Shown here one piece after another: positions 46,301-64,000 of a stretch of 64,000 nucleotides of DNA. Source of the stretch: Lagopus muta (lineage: Eukaryota; Chordata; Aves; Galliformes; Phasianidae); assembly GCF_023343835.1 (NCBI RefSeq), contig NC_064434.1, positions 6,429,505 to 6,493,504 of the forward strand. Reading direction: 5' to 3'. Made by a program: the position numbers and the translations under genes. The notes under the pieces are model-generated. The model was given only the letters and a program-made list of their open reading frames with translations, made no database searches and had not been told where the DNA came from. Each line of letters starts with the position of its first letter. Position 1 is the first letter of the stretch.

Positions 46301-46392
46301 TGGAGTTGGGCAGTATAGTTGGGTTGTGGTTGGATTCGATGATCTTTAAGCTCTTTTCCAACCTGAGCGATTCTATGATTCTATCATTCTAT
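43313..46392 (+). mobile_element. CR1 LINE, about 3.1 kb, in the palindrome centre
   Basis: Carries endonuclease and reverse-transcriptase remnants: LRCFYTNARSMGNKLEELEA, MGDFNFPAICW, LGQSDHEMLDCLIL; then KKGRKDDPGSYRSISLTSVP, SQHGFTNDRSV and LNFSKAFDTVPHNILMEKLA; and the C-terminal [20 protein letters not shown]. It ends CTCTTTTCCAACCTGAGCG and ATTCTATGATTCTATC. It lacks ORF1 and the start of ORF2, is split over several frames, and has lost the ADD catalytic segment near 45500. It is therefore a dead element. Confidence 0.93.
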
Positions 46393-46577
46393 GGCCCCGC
46401 CCCCGCCGCCGGCAGCCAATCGCACCGCAGCGTCTCCACGCCGCGGCTGATCCCCACTTCCGGTTCCGCCCTCCGCGCAGGGCCGCCGTCCTGAATGCCG
46501 CGGGCCCGGCGTTAGAGCGCACGGCAGAGGGGCTGCGGGGCGCGGCCTCGGCAAGGGGCGGGGCCGTGCGGATCGGT

Positions 46578-46612
46578 ATGCAGATCGACCCGCGAATGGC
46601 ATGACGGGAGCG
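46578..46612 (+). promoter_or_regulatory. U1 copy 3 distal enhancer
   Basis: ATGCAGAT (46578-46585) followed by GGCATGACGGGAG, the same arrangement as copy 2, at -213 to -220 from the start at 46798. Confidence 0.75.
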
Positions 46613-46797
46613 CAACAAACCGGGAAACAGAACGCGCGTGAAGCCGCGTAGAATCTGCGTGGGTCGCGGCGCGGGGCTTGGAGAGGGGCGCGGAGTTGGA
46701 CGGGGAGCAGAGTGGGAAGAGTGGCTGGGGACGGCGGTCGCCGTGCGTTGCGGGCTGGTGGCGGGGCGTGGGGAGCGGGGCGGCGGGAGAACAAAGC

Positions 46798-46961
46798 ATA
46801 CTTACCTGGCAGGGGAGACACCATGATCAGGCAGGTGGTTTTCCCAGGGCGAGGCTCATCCCCTGCACTCCGGGTGTGCTGACCCCTGCGATTTCCCCAA
46901 ATGCGGGAAACTCGACTGCATAATTTGTGGTAGTGGGGGACTGCGTTCGCGCTCTCCCCTG
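46798..46961 (+). ncRNA. U1 snRNA, copy 3 (variant loops)
   Basis: A 164-nt U1 identical to copies 1, 2 and 4. Its downstream sequence (GCTTTGTGGTCAAAGGACAG) matches that of copy 2, so copies 2 and 3 are partners across the palindrome. Confidence 0.93.
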
Positions 46962-47598
46962 GCTTTGTGGTCAAAGGACAGATGGCAGCTACTGATCCTT
47001 CAGGTGCAGATCTGCGGGTCCAGTTATCGCTGTTAAAGGCTAGCTCTGTGATATCCGGCATGCCTCGCGCACCGCCCTATTTGCATAGCCGCGCCCGTTT
47101 GCGCTTCACGCTTCGCCCCCAGCAGCCCCGCTCTGCGCTCTGAACGGTTCCGAGCGCTGCCGGGGTCCGAAGTGCCTCGCGGTGCGGAGCTGCGGCCCGA
47201 TGCTCCACCTCGTGCTCTTAACCGTGTAGCCGTCCCGAGATCCAGAAATCTGATTGCAGAAAAAGAGCCACGGTGTTACGCAGTTGGGTGGGTGAACGCA
47301 CAACATCTTGAACGCGTCTTGACAGAAACCAGGAGGCTGTTGTCTAGTCAGTTTGTCTCAGCAGACTCCAGGCAGGGCAACGGGAGAGACAAGAACAACT
47401 GGCATTGGAGAGGACAGCTGCTCGTCTCCAGCGTAGTTATGCGTTAGCGATGGATGAAACAAACGCGTTTCTGGCAGCAGCCCCGCTCCGGAACGGAGCA
47501 TGGCGACATGGAGAGCGGCGGGAAGGAGAGGAGCAGAGAGCGAAGAAGAGCGACAGAGCGCTGTGAAATAGGCGAGTTCTGCTGTTAACCGCAATGAC

Positions 47599-47762
47599 CA
47601 GGGGAGAGCGCGAACGCAGTCCCCCACTACCACAAATTATGCAGTCGAGTTTCCCGCATTTGGGGAAATCGCAGGGGTCAGCACACCCGGAGTGCAGGGG
47701 ATGAGCCTCGCCCTGGGAAAACCACCTGCCTGATCATGGTGTCTCCCCTGCCAGGTAAGTAT
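47599..47762 (-). ncRNA. U1 snRNA, copy 4 (variant loops)
   Basis: Minus-strand U1 identical to the others, partner of copy 1. Its upstream region differs: only the first 61 bp (proximal element included) and the distal element remain like the other copies. The 90 bp between have diverged, which marks the functional promoter parts. Confidence 0.93.
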
Positions 47763-47944
47763 GCTTTGTTCTCCCGCCGCCCCGCTCCCCACGCCCCGCC
47801 ACCAGCCCGCAATGCACGGCGACCCGCTCCTCGAACACCCTCCTCCCCGTGCCGAGGCGGTACTTCGCTCCCTGCCCCAAGATTCCCCCACGGAGGCGCA
47901 CGTGGCGCCACGGGGATCCACGCGCGTTCCGTTTCCCGGTTTGT

Positions 47945-47981
47945 TGCGCTCCCGTCATGCAGCGCGCGAACTGATTTGCAT
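47945..47981 (-). promoter_or_regulatory. U1 copy 4 distal enhancer (perfect octamer)
   Basis: ATTTGCAT at 47974-47981 is a perfect octamer on the minus strand, with the SPH/ZNF143 site CTCCCGTCATGCAGCGCG at 47949-47966. It is 212-219 bp upstream of the start at 47762. It is the best of the four and lies only about 240 bp from the TMEM214 start codon. Confidence 0.8.
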
Positions 47982-47984
47982 GGC

Positions 47985-48219
47985 CCCTCGCCCTACAGCC
48001 CGCTCTGCTGTTCCTTTAGCGCCCCCTTTTCACGCTTATCCCTTCACCGTGGGGCGGGGCTCGCCGTCGGACCACGTGACTCGGCAGAGGGGCTGGGGCA
48101 GACGTGGCAAGCGGCGCGCCGGGCACGTGTCGTGGGGCTCAGCCAATCGGCGGGCGCGGTGGGCGCTCGCGCACTGCCGTCCCGTCCCGGCGCCGTGCGC
48201 TCCGCTTCCTCCGGCGGCG
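47985..48219 (+). promoter_or_regulatory. TMEM214: TMEM214 promoter, divergent with U1 copy 4
   Basis: A TATA-less CpG promoter with GACCACGTGAC (E-box, USF/TFE type) at about 48068, AGCCAATCGGCGG (CCAAT) at about 48140 and GC boxes. It faces away from U1 copy 4, so the two genes share about 450 bp of upstream DNA. Confidence 0.6.
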
Positions 48220-51200
48220 ATGGCGGCGGTGAGCCCGGCCTCGGCGGGCGGCGGCCGCTGGGAGGTGGTTCGCAGGGGGCGGCGCCCCGCGGGACGGCCC
48301 CGAGATCCCCCCACGGTCTCCGCAGCGCCCATCGCCACCACCGAGACCCTTTTCGAGCTCGGTTTCGAGCGCGCCCCGCGCCGCGCGGGCCGGGAGGGCG
48401 GCGGCCGAACCGCAGCAGCAGCAGCAGCGGCGGCAGCAGCAGCAGCAGCAGTCGGGAAAGGGATCTCGGAAGGCGGCCGGGGATGGCGGCTCCAGGCCCG
48501 GCCGGTTCCGCTCCCTGGAGGAGGCGCTCAAAGCCGTGAGTGGGGCGGGGGGGGCGGCTGCGATGCGGGAGGGATGGCCCGGCCCCACCCCCAGCATAGG
48601 GACGGCGCTGCCGTGGTTGTGTCTGGTCGCTGCTGGCGCTTTCCTAAAGGCCTGGAATCATTTGGGTTGGAGAAGAGCTCTGAGATTCCCACGTCTGACC
48701 CTAGCCCGCCCTGCCGTGCCCACTGAGCCTATCCTTCAGTGCCACAGCCCTGCTCTCTGATTGCCTCTATGGACGGTGACCCCAGTGCTGCCCTGAGTTG
48801 GGCTGCACAGCTGCCAGCAGCCATTGAGTGCTGCTGCACCTCCTCAGCTCCTTAAGGCTGAGCTGTGTCATAGAATCACAGAATGGCCTGGGTTGAAAAG
48901 AACCATAATGCTCATTAATTTCAACCCCCCTGCTATGTGCAGGGTCACCAACCAGCAGCCCAGGCTGCCCAGAGCCACATCCAGCCTGGCCTTGAATGCC
49001 TGCAGGGATGGGGCATCCACAGCCTCCTTGGGCAACCTGTGCCAGTGCCTCACCCACTCCGAGGTCAGGCTTGTCATGCAGGCGATAGGCAATAGGCAAT
49101 AGGCACGCTGCTTGTGTTCCTCAGTGACCTTCCTTAGCTTAAAGAAAACACATTTGGAGCACAGAATGCAGCACGTGGGGCGAGAAAGGGGCTGCATGCC
49201 TGGCCCCACGCATCTCAGAGCCACCTCTCATCACAGTTCAACGTGGCTGACCTGCAGAAGGAGCTGGACAAGAGCCAGAGCATGTTCCCAGAGAACCCCT
49301 CAGTCTGGGTGAAGGACCTGGCCGGCTGCCTCAACTACAAGCTGCAGGCTCCCAAGAGTGACCCGGCACTCAGCCAGCACACCCACGGTCAGTGCCTGTA
49401 ATGGGAGGAGGTCTCTGTGGCTCTGTGTGCTGCATGGCTCCTCTGTGGTGCTGTGTGTTGCAGGAATATAATATAGAGTTTAACTGATGCTGTGATATTT
49501 GTCTTGCTGGGTACAGAATCATAGAATCACAAGGTTGGAAACGATCTGCAGGATCATCTAGTCCAACCATCCTCCCGCTACCGTTGCTACCACAAGTCTC
49601 TAAACCATATCTCGTAGCTCCTCAACCATATCTTCTAGCTCCTCAAGTCTTCCTTTTATACGTCACCCAGTGGCATACCCTGTACAGCCTATGCTCACTG
49701 AGTTCCTCTTCACCTGTTGTATTGCCCACAGATTATCCGTACTGTCTCGTGAGTAAAGAGCTGAAGAATGCCATCAGATCCCTGCTGGGAAAATCTTCTG
49801 GTGTGCTGGAGCTCTTCTTTGATCACTTAATTTATACCATGCTGCAGGAACTGGACAAGACCCCTGGTGAGCACACTTTCTGCAGAGCAGCCCGGTGCTG
49901 GTGGGGGTTCTGATGTGGGAATGATTTTGCTGCTTGTTGCCTGTGCTGAGAACAACACTCTGTGTGGGGTGAGGAAGGAAGCTTGTTGGCTCAGGCACAG
50001 TGGGTGCAAGATGGGAGCCCCGCACTGTTGTTGTGGAGAACTTGGTGCAGACGCTTTCTGGGGGTGCTTTGGGGCAGTGTCACCACAGTCACCATCCCAG
50101 TGCCTGGTGGGATTCACCTGGTGCCTGGAGCAGCTGCAGCATTCCTAGGAGCGCAGTGGGGCTGTGGATGATTACCAGGAAGAAGCTTAACCTCATCCCT
50201 TTGCTGTTCCAGGGGAGTCTTTACACGGGTACAGGATCTGCATCCAGGCCGTGCTGCTGGAACGGCCTAAAATTGCCACCGCCAACCTGGCAAGGTGAGC
50301 TGGGCACATGCTGTCCACCTGAGATCCCAGGCAGTTCAGCTCTGCCCGCTTCCATGAGTCCCTGTGGCCATGTCCCCACATGTCACAGCATGGTGCTGGG
50401 GTGGGACAGATGGACAATAGGCCTGCTGAGCCACCCCTCTTTGTTTCCCCAGTACCTGGAGCTGCTGCGCTCACACCAAAACCGGCCGGCCAAGTGCCTG
50501 ACCATCCTGTGGGCTCTGGGGCAAGCTGGCTTCACTGACCTGGCTGAAGGCTTGAGAGGTGAGAGCTCATGTGCCCTGATGGGATCCTGTCTGCCTGGAG
50601 TGGCTCCCATGAACTGTTCATCCCATTGTGTGTTGTGTCTGTGTCTTGGCTGTATACGTCAAACATGAGCTGCCACAGCCATCAGGGAGGGAGCGTGTTT
50701 ATAGATGTGTAAACACACAGAGCTATTCAGTGTCAGCACTGTAAACATTGGGAAGTGCTTTATTATTTTCCTGCTGCTGGAGCTCAGCCAGCAGAGCCCA
50801 TTGCTGACAGTGGGAGCATGCCTGGCTCTCATGCTGGCTGCAGTCCCGGTGCTGCCAGCACTGGGCTGATGCTTCTCTTCACAGTCTGGCTTGGCGTGAT
50901 GCTCCCTGTGCTTGGCATCAAGGCACTTTCCCCATATGCTGTCTCCTACCTGGACCGCCTGCTGACGTGAGTTATCCCTCGGGTTTGTGTCTGTTTGGAC
51001 AAGGGCAGAGCCTGCTGGGCTGCAGTGCCTCTGTGTCTTGCTCACGGAGCGTGTGTATGCTTCTCTGCTTTGCAGGATGCACCCAAATCTGACCAAAGGC
51101 TTTGGCATGATTGGACCCAAGGATTTCTTTCCCCTCCTGGACTTCGCCTTCATGCCCAACAATTCACTGTCACCTAGGTAGGGCTGTGCCACCCGGCAGC

Positions 51201-53685
51201 ATGCAGAGCAGTGTGGGGACAGTGTCCCAGTCTCGATGCTTCCCCACACTGTGTGGGACATGCAGCTCCTGATGCCCCAGGGGGAGGCACAATGAGATTG
51301 AGGGGGCATCATGAGATGGCAGTAGGGAATTCGGGGGGGTGTGAGAAACCCATTGGCACCAGGGAGGGAGGAGCTGGCAGCCAGCTGTACGTGATGGAGG
51401 CAGCTGTCCCCAGCCAACCCTTAGTGTGCCTCTGCAGCATTCAGTGAGCACATCAGGTGCTCCTGGTGCTGGTCAGGGAGCTCAGAGCAGGGTGAGATGT
51501 GAACGTTGCACTGTTCTGTCACACTGTGGGCTCAGGGACAGCTCAGACAAGTCACGCTGCAGGGAGCACGTGGGGCAGTGTGGGGATGGGAATGAGACCA
51601 GCGGCCACAGGCAGCACCTCTCCCAGCCTGCAGGAGCAGCTGCGGCGGCTGTACCCACGCCTGAAGGTGCTGGCGCTGGGCGCGAGGCCGGAGACAACGC
51701 TGCATACCTACTTCCCCTCCTTCCTGTCCCGAGCCACACCGAGCTGCCCGCCTGCCATGAAGAAGGAGGTAAGAAGGGGGTTGGGGGTGCCGGGTCTTTG
51801 TGCATCCTGTGGGCGGTGTGGCAGCAGCAGGTACGGTTCTCCCTGCAGCTCCTGACCTCTATGAGCCAGTGCCTGAGCTTGGACCCGCTGAGCTTCAGTG
51901 TCTGGAGGCAGCTCTACACCAAGCACCTCTCCCAGTCCAGGTGGATGCAGCGGGCAGCGCTCCAGGCTTTTGCTGTGTCTGGCCTGGCTGCTGGGTGTGC
52001 TTTGGCACAGTGCTGGGGAGCACACGCATTGCTGCTGAGTGCCAACTGTGCCCTGCTTTCCTTCTGCCCCCCAGCTTGCTCCTGAACCATCTGCTGGAGA
52101 CCTGGGACAGCGGCAGCAGGAAGGTAGGAGTGAGCCATGAGGGGCTGGGCACCCGATGCTGAGCTCCCTCCAACCATTGCAGCTCCACTGTCTCCAGGCA
52201 CACCAGGCCCTGCAGGAGACCGTTCACTCCTTCAAGGTGACCAACGAGGAACTGGTTGCAAAGGGACCTGGCAGCCAGCAGGATGTGGCTATGTGTGACA
52301 CTGCCTGCAAGGTGAGCCAGGGCCGTGCCTCCGTGCCAGGCAGAGGCTGCTTGCTCCCTACCGGGGCAGTGGGCATGGTGTGACGGGGCCGTTTTGCTAC
52401 TTCATAGCTGCTGCTGCAGAAGATGAAGGGCTGGGGCTTCTACTGGTCCCGCCTGCTGCTCATCCTGCTGGTGTTTGCTGCCGGTTTCCTCATACACGAC
52501 ATTCAGACACACGGCTCTCTGCAGGGTATGGCCAGGCAGTGGGAGCCTCCGTGTCTCCCCTGAGTTGCCCCAGAGAGAAACGACATGGGGACAGAGCTGC
52601 GTTGTGCTCAGGTGCCGCTTTCTTCTTGCAGCCTCCGCCTCTGCCCACGCGCTCCGTTCCTCCGGCATCCTGCCCGCCTGGCAGCACGCCTGGCACAAAG
52701 CGGCCCACTTCTCACTGGAGGGCTACAGGTCAGTGTCCCCGGCGCTCGGCAGCGCCGCAACTGAGAGGTGTGAAGTGGCTAACGCAGCACAAAGTGATTT
52801 CTGTAGGGAGCCCTTTTTGCTCGGGAAGCGTTCCCCGGGTGCTCCTGGAAGTGCTTTTCCGCTCAGCTCTTGAGTTCCTCCCGTTCCCTTGGCTGCGGCG
52901 GCGGTTTCCAGGTACACGTATGCTCCCGTGGCTTTGCCGTCGGTGCCAGGCGCGCCCGGCGCGGCCTCAGCCTGCGTTCCCTTGCAGGTGGTTGGAGAGG
53001 ACGCTGCCCCCCTACTGCTCCTGTGCCGCGGCTCTCCTGCAGCAGATGCTGCAGCTTCTCTGGGCGAAGGCGGCCGAGCTGACCCTGCACATCAGCAAGC
53101 AGTGCTTCTCGTTCCTCTCCTGGGCTGGGGAGTGCCTGCTCTGGCTGCTGGAATGGGTGAGGATGGGAGGGGATGAGCGGTGCCCAAGGGTGAGGGCGTG
53201 TGGGGCTGCTCTGCTCCCAGCCTGAGCCTCTGATCTCTTCTCTCTCCCCACAGCTCCAGTCCCGGGTCCCCGAAGCTGTTTGGCAGATTGCTGAGTGCAT
53301 GCGGGAGCTGCTGCTCTTCCTGCTGCGGAACTGCCTGCTGCCGCTGCTGGAGCACGTGTCTGCCGCGCTGCAGCAGGCATGGAAGCACTGTGTGGATGCC
53401 TGCAAGTGAGCACCGCCATTTGGTGCCATATGTGGTGCTGTGCTGCTGCCCCACTCCTGGACTGGGCACGTTGGGGCTGTGCAGCTCAGTGGGGTGGGGG
53501 GATGCTGCCCGTGGCTCAGGTGTTGCCAGGCATGGAACCATTCTCCTCTCTTTGGCAGTGGAGAAGTGTCGTGGGACTGTGTGAGGGAGCACCTGAGCAG
53601 CTTTACCTATTCCTCCTGGCTCTACCTGCAGAAAACAACCCTTGCCCTCAAGAACTGGGCCCTGGCCATGATTTCTGGACATTGA
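48220..53685 (+). CDS. TMEM214: Transmembrane protein 214
   Basis: ER membrane protein that in mammals anchors procaspase-4 in ER-stress apoptosis. Sixteen exons: 48220-48535, 49237-49387, 49732-49866, 50213-50294, 50453-50558, 50885-50966, 51076-51177, 51627-51768, 51849-51940, 52075-52123, 52183-52311, 52408-52525, 52632-52728, 52988-53156, 53254-53405 and 53559-53685. About 682 residues, near human length. The start MAAVSPASAGGGRWEVVRRG matches the family's RWEVV. A membrane segment lies in exon 12 (SRLLLILLVFAAGFLIH). Two frame problems exist: exon 1 has one extra nt between the GFERAP region and the CAG-rich part, and exon 4 ends CTGGCAAG where CTGGGCAAG is expected. They cancel in length. 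Sequence error is likely, but decay cannot be ruled out. Confidence 0.93.
48413..48466 (+). repeat. CAG repeat in TMEM214 exon 1
   Basis: (CAG)n runs of 5 and 6 units split by CGGCGG. In the frame that continues into RFRSLEEALKA it encodes polyglutamine; in the frame of the start codon it would encode polyalanine. The indel lies upstream of or within this stretch. Confidence 0.8.
48872..49062 (-). mobile_element. CR1 LINE 3' fragment in TMEM214 intron 1
   Basis: It begins with the inverted CR1 tail (ATAGAATCACAGAATGGCC) and runs to GGGCAACCTGTGCCAGTGCC. Minus orientation, about 190 bp, non-coding. Confidence 0.9.
49516..49640 (-). mobile_element. CR1-type 3' fragment in TMEM214 intron 2
   Basis: AGAATCATAGAATCACAAGG followed by TTGGAAACGATCTGCAGGAT, a different CR1 subfamily from the other copies. 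Minus orientation, short. Confidence 0.7.
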
Positions 53686-54118
53686 GCTGCTCCCGGGGTG
53701 GGGGGATGTGGTGCAGCTGCCCCTGCTGCTGCTGCCACCAGGGATTGCCCCCCTCTTGTCTCTGTGGGGTCACTGTGGGTGTCCTGGCGACGTGCAGTCA
53801 GGTGTCACTGGGTGTCCTCAGCTGCGGGGTGAGAGGTGTTGGGATATTTCCCCCCCGACCCGGGGCAATGAATGAGCTCAGCACCTCTGGTCTCTGTGTG
53901 CCTTTGTCCTGCGCGGCGGCTGTAGGAGGGAAGGTGGGAGGGGAAAGAGGGTGGTCGGAGGGGAAGGACGGAGCGAAGGATTAATGGATGGAACCGCGAT
54001 CGCTGTCTCGTTCCTTATCCTGGCGCTGGTGCAGATAGCAATGAAGATAGAGGTGGATTTAGGTCCGCCTTGTCCGCGGCAGTATAAGGGCGGTGGCGCA
54101 ACACCGCTTCAGCAGTGT

Positions 54119-54191
54119 GGGGGATTAGCTCAAATGGTAGAGCGCTCGCTTAGCATGCGAGAGGTAGCGGGATCGATGCCCGCATCCTCCA
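54119..54191 (+). tRNA. tRNA-Ala (anticodon AGC)
   Basis: A 73-nt gene. The acceptor stem GGGGGAT pairs with ATCCTCC (one G-U) before discriminator A. D arm GCTCAAATGGTAGAGC, anticodon stem CTCGC/GCGAG with loop TTAGCAT, T arm GCGGG/CCCGC with loop ATCGATG. The unusual A at T-loop position 54 and the AAATGG D-loop are typical of one vertebrate tRNA-Ala(AGC) subfamily. CCA is not encoded. A TATA-like GTATAAGG lies about 35 bp upstream. It sits between TMEM214 and the AGBL5 promoter. Confidence 0.97.
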
Positions 54192-54199
54192 GTTTTGCT

Positions 54200-54483
54200 G
54201 GAGCCGCGCGTACCTACACGCACTGCGCCTGCGGGCTCCGCCGTGTGTACGCGGCTGTTCGGGTGTGGGTGGGTGCGCGCGTGTGCGCGGCGGGCGGCCG
54301 GAGAACGGGGGAGCGGCGGGGAGGCGGCCAGCCGGAGGGGGCGTGGTCAATGGCGGGAGGCCCAGGCTCGCGCGTCGCCGTTGCCGTGGCGCCGTCCAAT
54401 GGGCGGCCGCGTTGCTGGGGGGCGGCGTCCAACGGGCGGGCGCGTTGCTGCGGAGCGGCGGTGGCGGCGGCGGCGGGGCGGCC
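54200..54483 (+). promoter_or_regulatory. AGBL5: AGBL5 promoter region
   Basis: CpG-rich, TATA-less. A block CGTCCAATGGGCGG...GCGTTGCTG (CCAAT at 54396-54400) is repeated about 31 bp later as CGTCCAACGGGCGG...GCGTTGCTG. CGTTGCCGTGGC at about 54378 resembles half of an RFX X-box, common in cilia-gene promoters (weak inference). Confidence 0.5.
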
Positions 54484-62761
<8,278 letters not shown>

Positions 62762-63079
62762 GCGTGGCCACAGGCACCGGACCCGCACGTGCCACGGCTG
62801 TGTGCCCAACCCGGGAGCCACCGCACGGCGAAGCCGCAGCCGCCAGCAGCGCTGCATTTGGTGCCATGCGCGGGGTTGGGGGCCGCCCTGCTCAGCCCCG
62901 AGGCCCCGAGGCATTTTACATAACACGGTTTTGTCTCATGTCGTGTTTCTGTCAAAGCCCGGTCAGAGACGGCACGGTGGTGAGGGGTGGCAGGGGGGGG
63001 ATTCCACAGCTGCCATGGTTGTGGTGCTGCTCTGTGTGGTGTGGCTCTGTGCAGCGCAGGCCTGTGGAGAAAGAGCACT

Positions 63080-63560
63080 GTAAGCAAGGGTGGCACAGGA
63101 ATAAGGATGGGGATGGGATGAGGACAAGATGGGAGCATGTGTGACAGGAATAGGGATGGGATGAGGATGGGGACAGGGCTGGGCACCAGGATGGGGATAA
63201 AGGGAGGATCAGGATGAGAATGGGGATGAAGATGGTGACAGAATGTAGATGGTGACAAAGAAAAGGTGTGTGATTGGAACAGGGACACAATGGAGATAGG
63301 GATGGAGACAGGGTGGAGACAAGGACAAGATGGGGGCATGTGTGACAGGGATGGGGACAAGATGGATGAGAACAAAGATGACGAGGTGAGCAGGGATCAG
63401 GATGCAGTGACCACGACGGGAATTGGGATGGGAACAAGGGACGGGACTGGGAACCGGAAGGGAGACAAGGGTGGCGATGAAGATGGAGATAGGGACGGGG
63501 ACAAGGGCGAGGGGAAGGCCGGGGATCAGGGAGGGGACGGGGACCGGGGCGGGGGCGCCG
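63080..63560. repeat. GGGATGGGGACAAGGATGG minisatellite
   Basis: Purine-rich repeats with GGGACAAGATGG, GATGAGGATGGGG and a larger duplicated block (GATGGGGGCATGTGTGACAGG near 63115 and 63330). It sits between the convergent AGBL5 and OST4 genes, so OST4's 3'UTR may extend into it. Confidence 0.85.
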
Positions 63561-63594
63561 CGAGTACCGGTGCCGCTCGGGGCTCGCTGCCGTT

Positions 63595-63975
<381 letters not shown>

Positions 63976-64000
63976 GCCGCGGGCGCGCAGCCAGCAGCGT

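Larger units (their letters stand above)
41495..47985. repeat. Palindromic U1 snRNA locus
   Basis: Two blocks of about 1.4 kb, 41495-42910 and 46570-47985, are inverted copies of one another. Each block holds two convergent U1 genes with a spacer of exactly 637 bp (41886-42522 and 46962-47598). The spacer is flipped between blocks and nearly identical. The blocks are themselves symmetric at their ends (promoter-U1 facing U1-promoter). The 3.6-kb centre contains CR1 sequence. Confidence 0.9.

Noticed and set aside
41722-47762. U1 copies as retro-pseudogenes
   Set aside because: They are full length, identical, without A-tails, and each has a distal element at the right distance. Pseudogenes would have lost the upstream promoter.

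Overview
This window is avian nuclear DNA. The evidence is multiple CR1 LINE fragments with the bird-type octamer tail (ATTCTATG-like repeats), vertebrate split genes with GT-AG introns, CpG-island promoters, and introns packed with G-rich minisatellites. A galliform such as chicken is plausible, but I did not prove the species. Five protein genes can be rebuilt exon by exon from memory of their mammalian orthologues: DNMT3A (+, 3' part), DPYSL5 (+), MAPRE3 (+), TMEM214 (+) and AGBL5 (+). A sixth, OST4, lies on the minus strand at the right edge.

Layout. 1-4.7 kb is probably DNMT3A intron, with minisatellites, a CR1 and a CpG island at about 2.1 kb that may be an alternative promoter. 4.7-17.6 kb holds the DNMT3A exons from mammalian exon 4 to the stop: variable N-terminus, PWWP, ADD and methyltransferase. 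17.6-22.3 kb is a 4.7-kb DNMT3A 3'UTR full of A-rich, U-rich and tandem-repeat tracts. 22.4-26.1 kb is almost pure minisatellite. 26.1-33.9 kb is DPYSL5 with a CCAAT-array promoter. 34-36.4 kb is a GGGGACATG minisatellite split by a CR1. 36.4-41.3 kb is MAPRE3. 41.4-48.0 kb is a palindromic locus of four identical U1 snRNA genes in two convergent pairs around a CR1-filled centre. 48.2-53.7 kb is TMEM214, then a tRNA-Ala(AGC), then AGBL5 (54.5-62.8 kb), then OST4 tail-to-tail with it.

The order DPYSL5-MAPRE3-TMEM214-AGBL5-OST4 matches human 2p23.3. In human, DNMT3A lies far from DPYSL5 with many genes between; here they are adjacent and separated only by minisatellite.

Most interesting observations: (1) all four U1 genes carry the same changes in the U1-70K and U1A binding loops but keep the 5' splice-site recognition end and Sm site, which suggests a variant-U1 locus kept uniform by palindromic gene conversion; (2) DNMT3A exon 4 has two in-phase 5' splice sites 69 nt apart, adding a basic 23-residue cassette; (3) DNMT3A has a GC-AG intron and two intragenic CpG islands that look like alternative promoters; (4) TMEM214 and AGBL5 carry about six small indels in otherwise intact exons, while DNMT3A, DPYSL5 and MAPRE3 carry none, which points to either sequence error or real decay.
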